DNA of 64,000 nucleotides from Streptomyces cylindrosporus (GCF_022698165.1 NZ_JALDAY010000005.1:248001-312000), one strand, 5' to 3'. Numbered from the stretch's first letter, positions 24,516 through 32,693 are shown. The notes: generated by a model not told the origin, from the sequence alone. Translations and numbers: made by a program.

Positions 24516-25631
24516 TCACAGCCAGCCGTTGCGCTTCAGCGTGCGGTGGATGCCCAGACACAGCCCGACGGTCAGGCACAGCACCATCGGGTAGCCGAAC
24601 CGCCAGTGCAGCTCGGGCATGTGGTCGAAGTTCATGCCGTACACACCGGTCACCATGGTCGGTACGGCGATGATCGCGGCCCATGCGGTGATCTTCCGCA
24701 TGTCCTCGTTCTGCGCGACGGACGCCTGCGCGAGGTTGGCCTGGAGGATCGAGTTGAGCAGCTCGTCGAAGCCGAGGACCTGCTCCTGGACGCGGGCGAG
24801 GTGGTCGGCGACGTCCCGGAAGTACTTCTGGATGTCGGGGTCGACCAGCCGCATCGGCCGCTCGCTCAGCAGCTGCATGGGCCGCAGCAGCGGGGAGACC
24901 GCGCGCTTGAACTCCAGGACCTCGCGCTTGAGCTGGTAGATCCGCGCCGAGTCCACACCGCGCGCGACCCCGCGTCGGCCGGGCGAGAAGACCTCGGTCT
25001 CCACCTCGTCGATGTCGTCCTGGACGGCGTCGGCGACCGCCACATAGCCGTCGACGACATGGTCGGCGATCGCGTGCAGCACCGCCGAGGGGCCCTTGGC
25101 GAGCAGCTCCGGGTCGTCCTGGAGCCGGTGCCGCAGGGCACGCAGCGAGCCCTGGCCGCCGTGCCGGACGGTGATGAAGAAGTCCCGGCCGGTGAAGCAC
25201 ATGACCTCGCCGGACTCCACGACCTCGCTGGTGGCGGTGAGCCGGTCGTGCTCGACGTAGTGGACGGTCTTGAAGACGGTGAAGAGGGAGTCGTCGTAGC
25301 GCTCCAGCTTGGGCCGCTGGTGGGCCTGGACCGCGTCCTCCACGGCCAGCGGGTGCAGCCCGAACTCGCTTGCGATACCGGCGAATTCGGCCTCGGTCGG
25401 CTCGTGCAGGCCGATCCAGACGAAGCCCCCGTCGCGGCGCACCGCGCGCATCGCCTCGTGCGGGGTGAGCGGCCTGCCGGTGTCGACGCGGGCGCCGTCG
25501 CGGTAGACCGCGCAGTCGACGACGGCCGACGGGGTGCCGGGGTCGCGCGTCGTGTCGTACGTGCCGGTGTCCTTGCGCAGGGACGGGCGGGAGGGCCGGA
25601 CCGCGGCTCGGAGGTCACGGATCATCGACAT
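24516..25631 (-). CDS. corA: CorA-family magnesium/cobalt transporter
   Basis: This 371-residue channel protein imports Mg2+ (or Co2+). The large cytoplasmic N-terminal funnel has the CorA features FVWIGLHEPTEAEF, HPLAVEDAVQAHQRPKLERY and long helices. Two C-terminal membrane helices follow (about residues 310-330 and 340-360), with the selectivity motif GMN in VYGMNF between them and the basic C-terminus RTLKRNGWL. ATG 25631 has AAGGAG nearby. A 454-bp upstream region contains a short candidate leader ORF. Together with the MgtE-N/CBS protein it makes this a magnesium-homeostasis neighbourhood, as in mycobacteria (corA, Rv1239c). Confidence 0.94.
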   Translation of the reverse strand: MSMIRDLRAAVRPSRPSLRKDTGTYDTTRDPGTPSAVVDCAVYRDGARVDTGRPLTPHEAMRAVRRDGGFVWIGLHEPTEAEFAGIASEFGLHPLAVEDAVQAHQRPKLERYDDSLFTVFKTVHYVEHDRLTATSEVVESGEVMCFTGRDFFITVRHGGQGSLRALRHRLQDDPELLAKGPSAVLHAIADHVVDGYVAVADAVQDDIDEVETEVFSPGRRGVARGVDSARIYQLKREVLEFKRAVSPLLRPMQLLSERPMRLVDPDIQKYFRDVADHLARVQEQVLGFDELLNSILQANLAQASVAQNEDMRKITAWAAIIAVPTMVTGVYGMNFDHMPELHWRFGYPMVLCLTVGLCLGIHRTLKRNGWL

Positions 25632-26085
25632 GGCTGGCTCCTTCGTGGCAGGCAACGAAAGACCGCCGACGACGGCTGGAACTACCCGGAATGGGGACGT
25701 CCTGCTGCGGGTGTTTGGCACGTCCACAAAGCGGGGAGCACCGCACCATCGCGGTGGTGAGCTTCGCTGCAGAGTCAGATCAGACGGATCAGGCAAAACG
25801 AGACGAAGCGCTCTTCCGCAAGAAGACGTGAGCGTGAAAGGCGGCGGTCAGCCAGAGCCGGATCAGCTGTATCAGCGGCGGGAAGAGCGAGTGGTACTGC
25901 ACGGGTGACTTCGATCCATGACAGCCCCACCTCCTCCGGCCGGTCCCTCGTAAGGGAGTCCCTGTCGCGTCGGGACTTGATCGCGACGCTTCTGCGTGCT
26001 GCCCGAACGACCGGGCCAGAGTATCAGCCGCCCAAACTGTCAAGGCGCTGCTTTGCCCGGTACTGACGAGTTCTATGCTCGCCGC
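25632..26085. other. 454-bp divergent region upstream of corA
   Basis: This region separates corA (minus) from the SUFU gene (plus). On the minus strand it contains a 15-codon ORF with a ribosome-binding site (25872-25919). On the plus strand it ends with the leaderless-type -10 box of the SUFU gene. I did not find an M-box-like (Mg riboswitch) fold that I could defend. Nothing else is evident. Confidence 0.55.
25872..25919 (-). CDS. Possible 15-residue leader peptide upstream of corA
   Basis: An ATG with GGAGG ten bases upstream opens a 15-codon frame, MDRSHPCSTTRSSRR, which stops about 240 bases before corA on the same strand. It is rich in Arg and Ser. Salmonella corA has a short regulatory leader ORF (corL), so a leader role is conceivable. 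There is no conservation evidence here and it may be chance. Confidence 0.25.
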   Translation of the reverse strand: MDRSHPCSTTRSSRR

Positions 26086-26086
26086 A
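26074..26086 (+). promoter_or_regulatory. -10 box placed for a leaderless SUFU-gene transcript
   Basis: TATGCT (26074-26079) ends 6 bases before the ATG. A TTGCCC lies at 26053-26058, giving a rather short 15-bp spacer. No ribosome-binding site is present. Confidence 0.45.
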
Positions 26087-26670
26087 TGGTTGATGTTCTT
26101 CCCTTGGTCGAGGCCCGGTTGCGCTCCGCGCTGGGCGAACCGGACGCGCGCGCGGCCGTCACCTTCCTGGGCACGGACCGCATCGAGGTGCTGCGTTTCC
26201 GGTCGGAGGACATCGTCCGCTACGCCACGCTCGGCATGTCCGCGCAGCCGATGAGCGACCCCACCGTGGTGATCGCGGACCCGGTCAAAGGCCCGCGCGC
26301 CGAACTGGTTCTCTCGGTACGGGGAGGTCTCGCCGACACCGACAAGGCGCTGCGCCCGCTCGCCGTGCTCGCCGCGTCCCCGCAGGTCGAGGGCGTGATC
26401 GTGGCCCCCGGCGCCTCTCTCGACGTCGGTGAACCGCTGTGGCCCGGCGCCCCGTTCAGCTCGGTCCTGGTCGCCGAGCCGGGCGGTCTGATCGAGGACC
26501 TCGAACTCGACGAGCCCCTCGACCCGGTCCGCTTCCTCCCCCTGCTCCCGATGACGGCGAACGAGGCGGCCTGGAAGCGCGTCCACGGCGCCCAGGCCCT
26601 CCAGGAACGCTGGCTGACGAACGGCACGGACCTCCGCGATCCCTCCCGGAAGTCCGTCCCACTGGAGTGA
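26086..26670 (+). CDS. Suppressor-of-fused (SUFU)-domain protein
   Basis: This 194-residue soluble protein matches the bacterial SUFU-domain family. The pattern includes VLRFRSEDIVRYATLGMSAQP, PRAELVLSVRG, the hydrophobic LRPLAVLAASPQVEGVIVAPG and the terminal FLPLLPMTANEAAWKRVHGA. Bacterial SUFU proteins are widespread single-domain proteins, often linked to polymorphic-toxin immunity, but no toxin gene is nearby here, so that role is unlikely. The ATG lacks a Shine-Dalgarno sequence. It converges on the MFS gene with a short GTGAGC/GCTCAC inverted repeat (26679-26692) between them. Confidence 0.82.
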   Translation: MVDVLPLVEARLRSALGEPDARAAVTFLGTDRIEVLRFRSEDIVRYATLGMSAQPMSDPTVVIADPVKGPRAELVLSVRGGLADTDKALRPLAVLAASPQVEGVIVAPGASLDVGEPLWPGAPFSSVLVAEPGGLIEDLELDEPLDPVRFLPLLPMTANEAAWKRVHGAQALQERWLTNGTDLRDPSRKSVPLE

Positions 26671-26712
26671 CTGACCAAGTGAGCAAGCTCACCAACCCGT
26701 GGCCGAAAACCG

Positions 26713-27936
26713 TCAGTTGGCGAACACGGCCACACCGTCCTCCGTCGCGTGCCTCGTCTCCAGTTCCTCGGCCTCGTGCGTGAGTGCCTTCCGCCGTACG
26801 ACGACCACGAGCGCGCCCAGCACCGCGGTCACCGCCGCGACCACGAACGGGACGTGGATGTCGGTCCACTCCTCGATCTTCGGCGCGAAGTAGGGCGCCG
26901 CGGCCGCCGCGAACCACCGCACGAAGTTGTAGCCGGCGCTCGCCACCGGGCGCGGCGCGTCCGACACGCCGAGCGCCAGTTCGGTGTAGACGGTGTTGTT
27001 CACGCCGATGAAGGCGCCGGACAGGATCGTGCAGACGACGGCCGCGGTGTGGCTGCCGTAACCGAGGACCAGGACGTCGGCCGCGAGCAGCACCAGTGAG
27101 CCGCCGAGCACCTTCAGCGAACCGAACCGTGCCTGCATGCGCGGCGCCACGATCACCGAGAAGACGGCGAGCAGCACTCCCCAGGCGAAGAACACGGCAC
27201 CCGACTTGTACGGGGTCATGTTCAGCACGAACGGCGTGAAGGCCAGCACGGTGAAGAACGTGTAGTTGTAGAAGAACGCCGAGACGGCGGCGGAGGCGAG
27301 GCCGCCGTGCCCCAGTGCCTTGATGGGGTCGAGCAGCGAGGTCTTGCGGGCCGGCTTCGGCTGTTCCTTCAGGAACACCGTGATGCACAGGAAGCCGACG
27401 GCCATCAGGAACGCGGTGCCGAAGAAGGGGTAGCGCCAGCTCTGGTTGCCGAGCAGCGCGCCCAGCAGGGGGCCGCAGGCCATGCCGAGGCCGAGCGCGG
27501 ACTCGTACAGCAGGATCGCCGCGGCGCTCCCTCCCGCCGCCGCGCCGACGATGACCGCGAGGGCGGTCGAGACGAAGAGGGCGTTGCCGAGGCCCCAGCC
27601 CGCGCGGAAGCCGACCAGTTCGCCGACCGAGTCCGAGGTGCCGGCGAGGCCGGCGAAGACGACCACGAAGGCTAGGCCGAGCAGCAGGGTCTTGCGGCCG
27701 CCGATGCGGCTGGAGACGAAGCCGGTGACCAGCATCGCGACGGCCGTGATCAGGAAGTACGAGGTGAAGAGGAGGGAGACCTGACTGGGCGTGGCGTCCA
27801 GGCCCTTGGCGATGGACGGCAGGATCGGGTCGACGAGGCCGATGCCCATGAAGGCGACGACCGACGCGCCCGCCGTCGCCCACACGGCCTTGGGCTGGCG
27901 CAGGATGCCGCCGGCTCCCGCATCGAAGGGGTCCAT
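26713..27936 (-). CDS. MFS exporter, 12 transmembrane segments
   Basis: This 407-residue major facilitator transporter has twelve hydrophobic helices and a short cytoplasmic loop in the middle (KEQPKPARKTSLLDPIKAL). Motif A between helices 2 and 3 is GFVSSRIGGRKTLLLG, and the helix 4-5 region GFRAGWGLGNALFVS plus LGLGMACGPLLGALLG (motif C-like) points to a drug/H+ antiporter of the DHA1 type. It has a GGGAGGG ribosome-binding site. The upstream DNA is unusually AT-rich and carries operator-like repeats (27955-28018), so the gene is probably repressed. A siderophore or drug export role is possible; the substrate is unknown. Confidence 0.88.
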   Translation of the reverse strand: MDPFDAGAGGILRQPKAVWATAGASVVAFMGIGLVDPILPSIAKGLDATPSQVSLLFTSYFLITAVAMLVTGFVSSRIGGRKTLLLGLAFVVVFAGLAGTSDSVGELVGFRAGWGLGNALFVSTALAVIVGAAAGGSAAAILLYESALGLGMACGPLLGALLGNQSWRYPFFGTAFLMAVGFLCITVFLKEQPKPARKTSLLDPIKALGHGGLASAAVSAFFYNYTFFTVLAFTPFVLNMTPYKSGAVFFAWGVLLAVFSVIVAPRMQARFGSLKVLGGSLVLLAADVLVLGYGSHTAAVVCTILSGAFIGVNNTVYTELALGVSDAPRPVASAGYNFVRWFAAAAAPYFAPKIEEWTDIHVPFVVAAVTAVLGALVVVVRRKALTHEAEELETRHATEDGVAVFAN

Positions 27937-27954
27937 GTCTTCGTGCCCTCCCGG

Positions 27955-28018
27955 ATCTAGATGGTTGGTATATGCACATAGTAAGTTAGGTCAGCTAATT
28001 AATGCAAGATGCATCTAG
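27955..28018 (-). promoter_or_regulatory. AT-rich promoter/operator of the MFS gene
   Basis: On the minus strand TTGCAT (28007-28002) and TACTAT (27983-27978) are 18 bp apart and would start transcription near 27971. Between them lies the inverted repeat TTAG-N5-CTAA (27986-27998). Its left side, TTAGGTCAG, matches 8 of 9 bases of the DtxR/DmdR iron-box half-site TTAGGTTAG. Flanking palindromes are ATCTAGAT (27955-27962) and AGATGCATCT (28007-28016). Confidence 0.55.
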
Positions 28019-28096
28019 TTCCTGCCGGAGAAGGGTTCCCTCCGGACGGGTGATCGTCCTTGACGTGGGGGAGCGAGGGTAGGACCGTGGGGCCCT

Positions 28097-28738
28097 ATGA
28101 GGGGCGAACCCAGTTGCCCGAAGTGTGGTGGCCGGGTCAGGGCTCCCGGACTCTTCGCCGATACCTGGCAGTGCGATGTGCACGGCACCGTGCATCCGGT
28201 GCAGCCCGTGATCCCGCCCAGCGTCGAGGCCCTCAGTGTGGTGGTGCACCGCACGCAGGTGCCGGTGTGGATGCCGTGGCCGCTGCCGGTCGGCTGGTTG
28301 CACACGGGCGTGGCCTGCGCGGGCGACGACCGGCACGGCGGGCGGGCCACCGCGGTGGCCTGCTCGGGACCGGGCCCGCTCGGCGGCATAGGGGAGCTGA
28401 TCCTCGTCGCCGAGGAGCTGGGCGTCGGCCTCGGTGCGCGGTACGCGGGCATCGACGGCCCGGACCCGGGACCGTACATGACCGTCGAGAAGCCACCCCA
28501 GGCCAAGGTCCTGGCCGGCGGCCGCCCCACGCCGCTGTGGCATGTCTCCGGCACACCGGACGACCGCGCGGTGTTCGCGGGCGAGGCGCGCGGGCTGTGG
28601 CTGTGGGCCGTGGTGTGGCCCGAGCAGTCGGGGCTGCTGATGTACGACGAGCTGGTGCTGACGGATCTGCGGGACGCGGGGGCGGAGGTCGAGCTGGTTC
28701 CCTGTGGGGCGCTCTCGCCCCGGCTGTTGGAACCCTGA
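28097..28738 (+). CDS. Zinc-ribbon conserved protein (DUF6758-like)
   Basis: This 213-residue soluble protein starts with a zinc-ribbon, MRGEPSCPKCGGRVR followed by WQCDVHGTVHPVQP (CxxC...CxxH). The body has conserved patterns WMPWPLPVGWLHTGVACAGD and GPGPLGGIGELILVAEELGVG. These match a Streptomyces/actinobacterial conserved family (DUF6758 type) with no known function. The ATG has no strong ribosome-binding site. The PHP-domain gene follows on the same strand after 109 bp. Confidence 0.78.
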   Translation: MRGEPSCPKCGGRVRAPGLFADTWQCDVHGTVHPVQPVIPPSVEALSVVVHRTQVPVWMPWPLPVGWLHTGVACAGDDRHGGRATAVACSGPGPLGGIGELILVAEELGVGLGARYAGIDGPDPGPYMTVEKPPQAKVLAGGRPTPLWHVSGTPDDRAVFAGEARGLWLWAVVWPEQSGLLMYDELVLTDLRDAGAEVELVPCGALSPRLLEP

Positions 28739-28847
28739 GAGTCGGCTGTAGGGGGCGCGGTGCGGGTTCGGGTGTGACAAGGCACCCCTGGAGTCCCGTT
28801 ATCCTTGGGTGTCCCCTTCCGTACCGTCACCGCCTGGAGTCCGCGTC

Positions 28848-29705
28848 GTGCGCATCGATCTGCACACCCACTCCACCGCTTCCGACGGTACGGACACCCC
28901 CGCCGAGCTGGTGCGGAACGCCGCGGCGGCCGGGCTGGACGTCGTCGCGCTGACCGACCACGACACCACCCGCGGGTACGCCGAGGCGATCGCCGCGGTG
29001 CCGGAGGGGCTGACCCTCGTCACCGGCGCCGAGCTGTCCTGCCGAATCGACGGCATCTCGATGCACATGCTCGCCTACCTCTTCGACCCCGAGGAGCCGG
29101 CCCTGCTCGCCGAGCGCGAGCTGGTGCGGGACGACCGGGTGCCGCGGGCCAAGGGCATGGTCGCCAAGCTGAACGGGCTCGGGGTGCCGGTCACCTGGGA
29201 GCAGGTCGAGCGGATCGCCGGCGGCGGTTCGGTCGGACGGCCGCATGTCGCCACCGCGCTGGTCGAGCTGGGGGTCGTCGCGAGCGTGAGCGACGCGTTC
29301 ACGCCCGAGTGGCTCGCCGACGGCGGGCGGGCCTTCGTGGACAAGCACGAGACCGACCCCTTCGAGGCGATCCGGCTGGTCAAGGCCGCGGGCGGGGTCA
29401 CCGTCTTCGCGCACCCGGGGGCCAGCAAGCGCGGTCGTACGGTGCCGGAGTCGGCGATCGCCGAGATGGCGGCCGCCGGGCTGGACGGCATCGAGGTCGA
29501 CCACATGGACCACGACCCCGAGACCCGGGCGCGGCTGCGGGGGCTGGCGAAGGAACTGGGGCTGCTGGTCACCGGGTCCAGCGACTACCACGGCAGCCGG
29601 AAGACGTGCGTGCTCGGGGAGTACGTGACGGATCCCGAGGTGTACGGGGAGATCACCCGGCGGGCGACCGGGGCGTTCCCGGTGCCGGGCGCGGGCGGGG
29701 TCTGA
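28848..29705 (+). CDS. PHP-domain phosphoesterase
   Basis: This 285-residue metal-dependent phosphoesterase is of the PHP superfamily. Metal-binding motifs appear in order: RIDLHTHSTASDG at the N-terminus, ALTDHDT, the Glu of GAELSC, HMLAYLF, VFAHPGA and the C-terminal SSDYHG. The form matches stand-alone PHP proteins such as RNase AM / 3',5'-nucleotide phosphatase (YciV/RNase AM type). GTG 28848 has CTGGAG upstream. A MarC-family gene follows after 73 bp on the same strand. Exact substrate is inferred only at family level. Confidence 0.88.
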   Translation: MRIDLHTHSTASDGTDTPAELVRNAAAAGLDVVALTDHDTTRGYAEAIAAVPEGLTLVTGAELSCRIDGISMHMLAYLFDPEEPALLAERELVRDDRVPRAKGMVAKLNGLGVPVTWEQVERIAGGGSVGRPHVATALVELGVVASVSDAFTPEWLADGGRAFVDKHETDPFEAIRLVKAAGGVTVFAHPGASKRGRTVPESAIAEMAAAGLDGIEVDHMDHDPETRARLRGLAKELGLLVTGSSDYHGSRKTCVLGEYVTDPEVYGEITRRATGAFPVPGAGGV

Positions 29706-29778
29706 GAGCCGCCCCCGACTCCCCGCTCACCCTCGTATCTCCCGCATCTCCCGTATCTCCCGCAAGGCCTCTTCAGTC

Positions 29779-30384
29779 ATGTTCGACGCCGCCGTCTTCG
29801 GCTCTCTCTTCCTGACCCTTTTCGTCATCATGGATCCCCCTGGGATCACCCCGATCTTCCTCGCCCTCACCGCCGGCCGGCCCGGCAAGGTGCAGAAGCG
29901 GATGGCCTTCCAGGCCGTGTGCGTGGCGGGCGGTGTGATCGTGGTGTTCGGGCTTCTGGGGCACCAGATCCTGAACTACCTGCATGTCTCCGTACCCGCG
30001 CTGATGATCGCGGGCGGGCTGCTGCTCCTGCTGATCGCGCTGGACCTGCTGACCGGCAAGACCGACGAGCCGAAGCAGACCAAGGACGTCAACGTGGCGC
30101 TCGTACCTCTGGGCATGCCGCTGCTGGCCGGGCCGGGGGCGATCGTGTCCGTGATCCTCGCCGTGCAGAAGGCGGACAGCGTGGCCACGCAGGTGTCGGT
30201 GTGGTGCGCGATCCTCGCGATTCACGTGGTGCTGTGGGTGGTCATGCGGTACTCGCTGCTGATCATCCGCGTCATCAAGGACGGGGGTGTGGTGCTGGTG
30301 ACCCGGCTCGCGGGGATGATGCTGTCCGCCATCGCCGTGCAGCAGATCATCAACGGGGTGACCCAGGTGATCAAGGGCGCGTGA
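29779..30384 (+). CDS. MarC-family integral membrane protein
   Basis: This 201-residue membrane protein has six hydrophobic helices and the MarC/UPF0056 signatures FFVIMDPPGITPIFLALT (near residue 20) and PLGMPLLAGPGAIVSVI (near residue 112). MarC proteins were once thought to confer multiple antibiotic resistance; that was later disproved and their function is open. The stop lies within three direct copies of GGGCGCGTGA, so read-through of the first TGA would meet others only in the same repeat. A terminator hairpin follows. Confidence 0.9.
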   Translation: MFDAAVFGSLFLTLFVIMDPPGITPIFLALTAGRPGKVQKRMAFQAVCVAGGVIVVFGLLGHQILNYLHVSVPALMIAGGLLLLLIALDLLTGKTDEPKQTKDVNVALVPLGMPLLAGPGAIVSVILAVQKADSVATQVSVWCAILAIHVVLWVVMRYSLLIIRVIKDGGVVLVTRLAGMMLSAIAVQQIINGVTQVIKGA

Positions 30385-30406
30385 GGGCGCGTGAGGGCGC
30401 GTGAGG
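30377..30406 (+). repeat. Three direct copies of a 10-bp unit at the marC-type stop
   Basis: GGGCGCGTGA is repeated three times in tandem (the first copy has one base different). The first unit supplies the TGA stop of the MarC-family gene. Confidence 0.7.
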
Positions 30407-30421
30407 CGCCGGAAAGCGTTA

Positions 30422-30457
30422 GAGCCCTGGTGCGGCGTCGCTGCCGTACCAGGGCTC
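30422..30457. terminator. Terminator between MarC-family gene and small gene
   Basis: GAGCCCTGGT (30422-30431) pairs perfectly with 30448-30457; the loop can also pair through CGGC/GCCG. It lies between two convergent genes and can serve both. Confidence 0.82.
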
Positions 30458-30484
30458 CGAAGCTTCTGCGGTGATCCGCGTCTC

Positions 30485-30637
30485 TTACGCGGCCGTGTTC
30501 TCGGCCGGCCGGATCCAGAGGCGCTGGCCGATCGCGGCGGCCTGCTGGACGATCCGGTTGACGGAGGCGGCGTCCACGACAGTGCTGTCCACGGGCGTGC
30601 CGTCGACCTCGTCGAGTCGCATGATTTCGAAGCGCAT
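30485..30637 (-). CDS. Conserved 50-residue protein of unknown function
   Basis: This 50-residue protein begins MRFEIMRLDEVDGTPVDST and ends with IGQRLWIRPAENTAA. It is soluble, contains no cysteine and no signal peptide, and I do not recognise a function. The start at 30637 has a strong GGGAGAGG ribosome-binding site and the frame ends just at the convergent terminator, both arguing that it is a real gene. The upstream ~170 bp up to the NYN gene is markedly AT-richer than average and should hold divergent promoters. Confidence 0.75.
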   Translation of the reverse strand: MRFEIMRLDEVDGTPVDSTVVDAASVNRIVQQAAAIGQRLWIRPAENTAA

Positions 30638-30812
30638 GGCCTCTCCCTTCGTCTCGCTGTGTTCCGTAGTAGTCAACGGGCTGCGTGTTACAAACATTCC
30701 CTACGCTAAAGAAATTTTTCGAACGGCTAATTACTGACCGGTAAGTCATGCGTGAGGTGGTTGAAGGAGACTGACCGGGACCGGTTGTGTTCGCAGCGTG
30801 ACCGCCGGGACA

Positions 30813-31715
30813 ATGGAAGCGATGAACGACGACCACGCGGCCCTCAGTGCCCGCATCGACCGCACGAACGAGCTGCTGCAGCGCATGCTCGCCGAGGTGG
30901 CGAAGACGCCCTCGACACATGCGATCTTCGTCGACGCGGGATATCTGTACGCGGCCGCGGGACGGCTCGTCGCCGGCACCGAGGACCGGCGCGCGTTCGA
31001 CCTGGACGCCGAGGGGCTGATCGAGGCGCTCATCGACCGGGCCCGGACGATTTTCGCGGACAGTCGACTGCTGCGGGTGTACTGGTACGACGGGGCTCGG
31101 CGGCGTATTCATACGGCTGAGCAGCAGTCGATCGCCGAACTCCCGGACGTGAAGGTCCGGTTGGGCAACCTCAACGCCAACAACCAGCAGAAGGGCGTCG
31201 ACTCACTGATCCGGACGGACCTGGAGTCGCTGGCCAGACACCGGGCCATCAGCGACGCCGCACTGCTCGGCGGCGACGAGGACCTGGTGTCGGCGGTGGA
31301 GGCCGCGCAGGGGTACGGCGCCCGGGTGCACCTGTGGGGCATCGAGGCGCCCGAGGGGCGCAACCAGGCCGAGCCGCTGCTGTGGGAGGTCGACAGCCAG
31401 CGGACCTTCGACCTGGAGTTCTTCAAGCCGTACGTCTCCCGGCGGGCGGCCCCCGCCTATGACGCCACGGCGACCCGGCCGACGCGCGAGGACGTGCGTT
31501 TCGTCGGCGCGCAGATCGCGGCGAAGTGGCTGGCGGCGCGGGGGCGGGAGGCCCTGGTCGAGCTGCTGCCCGGGCACCCGTATCTGCCCGGGTCCGTCGA
31601 CCAGGATCTGCTGGTGGAGGCGGAGGGGCTGCTGCAGTACTCGCTGCGCGGGCAGGCGGATCTGCGGCGGGCGTTGCGGGACGGGTTCTGGGAGCACCTG
31701 CAGGCGCAGTACTAG
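30813..31715 (+). CDS. NYN-domain (PIN-like) RNase-family protein
   Basis: This 300-residue protein has an NYN/PIN-like nuclease domain. Acidic residues expected to bind metal are present: Asp in AIFVDAGYLYAAAG near residue 33, the Asp of NNQQKGVDSLIRTDLESLA, and Asp/Asp in LLGGDEDLVSAVEAA. The C-terminal ~80 residues (EDVRFVGAQIAAKWL onward) form a helical domain. The family is thought to cleave RNA. Start codons at 30798 (GTG), 30813 and 30822 (ATG) are all possible; 30813 is a compromise. It converges on the alpha/beta hydrolase gene. Confidence 0.85.
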   Translation: MEAMNDDHAALSARIDRTNELLQRMLAEVAKTPSTHAIFVDAGYLYAAAGRLVAGTEDRRAFDLDAEGLIEALIDRARTIFADSRLLRVYWYDGARRRIHTAEQQSIAELPDVKVRLGNLNANNQQKGVDSLIRTDLESLARHRAISDAALLGGDEDLVSAVEAAQGYGARVHLWGIEAPEGRNQAEPLLWEVDSQRTFDLEFFKPYVSRRAAPAYDATATRPTREDVRFVGAQIAAKWLAARGREALVELLPGHPYLPGSVDQDLLVEAEGLLQYSLRGQADLRRALRDGFWEHLQAQY

Positions 31716-31730
31716 TAGTACTAGTAGCGT

Positions 31731-31760
31731 GGTCCGGCGACGGCGGTGTCCGTCCGGACC
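31731..31760. terminator. Weak hairpin between NYN gene and hydrolase gene
   Basis: GGTCCGG (31731-31737) pairs with CCGGACC (31754-31760). It sits between convergent stops; a short AGTACTAGT repeat precedes it. The stem is only 7 bp. Confidence 0.4.
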
Positions 31761-31766
31761 CAACTA

Positions 31767-32693
31767 TTACCGCGGGCCGGTGGCGTCCGTCCGGTCCCAG
31801 AAGTCGGCGAAGGCCCGGGCCGTTTCCAGGGGATTGTCGGTGTTCGGGGAGTGCTCGGCACCCTGGACGACCGTGCGGTGGGCGCGCAGACGCAGGGCCA
31901 TGTCGTCGAGGAGCGTCACCGGCCAGGTGTCGTCCCGGGAGCCCGAGAGGACGTGGAACGGGATCGGGACGGCGGCGAGTTCCGCGACGCGGTCCGGTTC
32001 GACGCACAACTGGCGGCCGGTGGCGAGGAGTTGGGCGGGCTTGTTGCCCAGCCAGCGGCGGCGCAGGTCCTCCTGGTCGGCCAGTCCCTCGTCCAGGCCT
32101 CCCTCCACCTCCCCGGTCTCGGTCTCCTCCGGCGGCTCCATCGCCTGGATCGCCTCCCACACCTCCGCCATCGTCATGACGGCGAGCGCGTCCCGGAGCA
32201 GCTTGACGCGCTGCTGCTGGGAGACGGAGATCTGGGCGGGGCCCGAGGCCATGAGGGTGAGGGAGCGGAAGGGGGAGTGGTCCAGCAGTACGGCGGCCCG
32301 GGCGATCTGGCCGCCGAGGGAGTGGCCGACGAGGTGTACGGGCGTGTCGAGGGCGCCGAGGGTGTCGAGGGTGCCGAGGGCGGCGGCCTGGGCGAGGACG
32401 TCCCGGGCCAACTCCTCCTGGGCGTAGGCCGATTCGTCGGTCTCCGGGCCGTCCGACTCGTACTGGCCGCGGCCGTCGACGGCGACGGTGTGGTAGCCGC
32501 GGGCGTTGAGCGCCTCGTGGAGGGGGTTGAAGTCCTCCTTGCTGCCCGTGAAGCCGGGGAGGAGGAGGGCGGTGCCCTTCGGGGGGACGCCGGCCGCCGC
32601 GGGGGCGTCCACCGCGGCGAAGTCCCCGCGGGAGGTGCGGAGGGTGACCGCGCGGGCGCCGGGGGGAGGGGTGAAGGACGGAGGGCGGCTCAT
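31767..32693 (-). CDS. Alpha/beta hydrolase
   Basis: This 308-residue alpha/beta hydrolase has the oxyanion region LLLPGFTGSKEDF, the nucleophile elbow GHSLGG (near residue 113), an acid candidate in LSGSRDDTWP and a late His in QGAEHSPN. No signal peptide is present, so it is cytoplasmic. TAACCT (32705-32700) ends 6 bases before the ATG and there is no ribosome-binding site, consistent with a leaderless transcript. Substrate is unknown; the mycobacterial neighbourhood does not help. Confidence 0.85.
   Translation of the reverse strand: MSRPPSFTPPPGARAVTLRTSRGDFAAVDAPAAAGVPPKGTALLLPGFTGSKEDFNPLHEALNARGYHTVAVDGRGQYESDGPETDESAYAQEELARDVLAQAAALGTLDTLGALDTPVHLVGHSLGGQIARAAVLLDHSPFRSLTLMASGPAQISVSQQQRVKLLRDALAVMTMAEVWEAIQAMEPPEETETGEVEGGLDEGLADQEDLRRRWLGNKPAQLLATGRQLCVEPDRVAELAAVPIPFHVLSGSRDDTWPVTLLDDMALRLRAHRTVVQGAEHSPNTDNPLETARAFADFWDRTDATGPR

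Noticed and set aside
24516..25796. N-terminally extended form of CorA
   Set aside because: The extension has no ribosome-binding site and no conservation; ATG 25631 has AAGGAG and the normal CorA N-terminus.
25632..26040. Magnesium riboswitch (M-box) before corA
   Set aside because: I could not find the conserved helices; the sequence is only long and leader-like.
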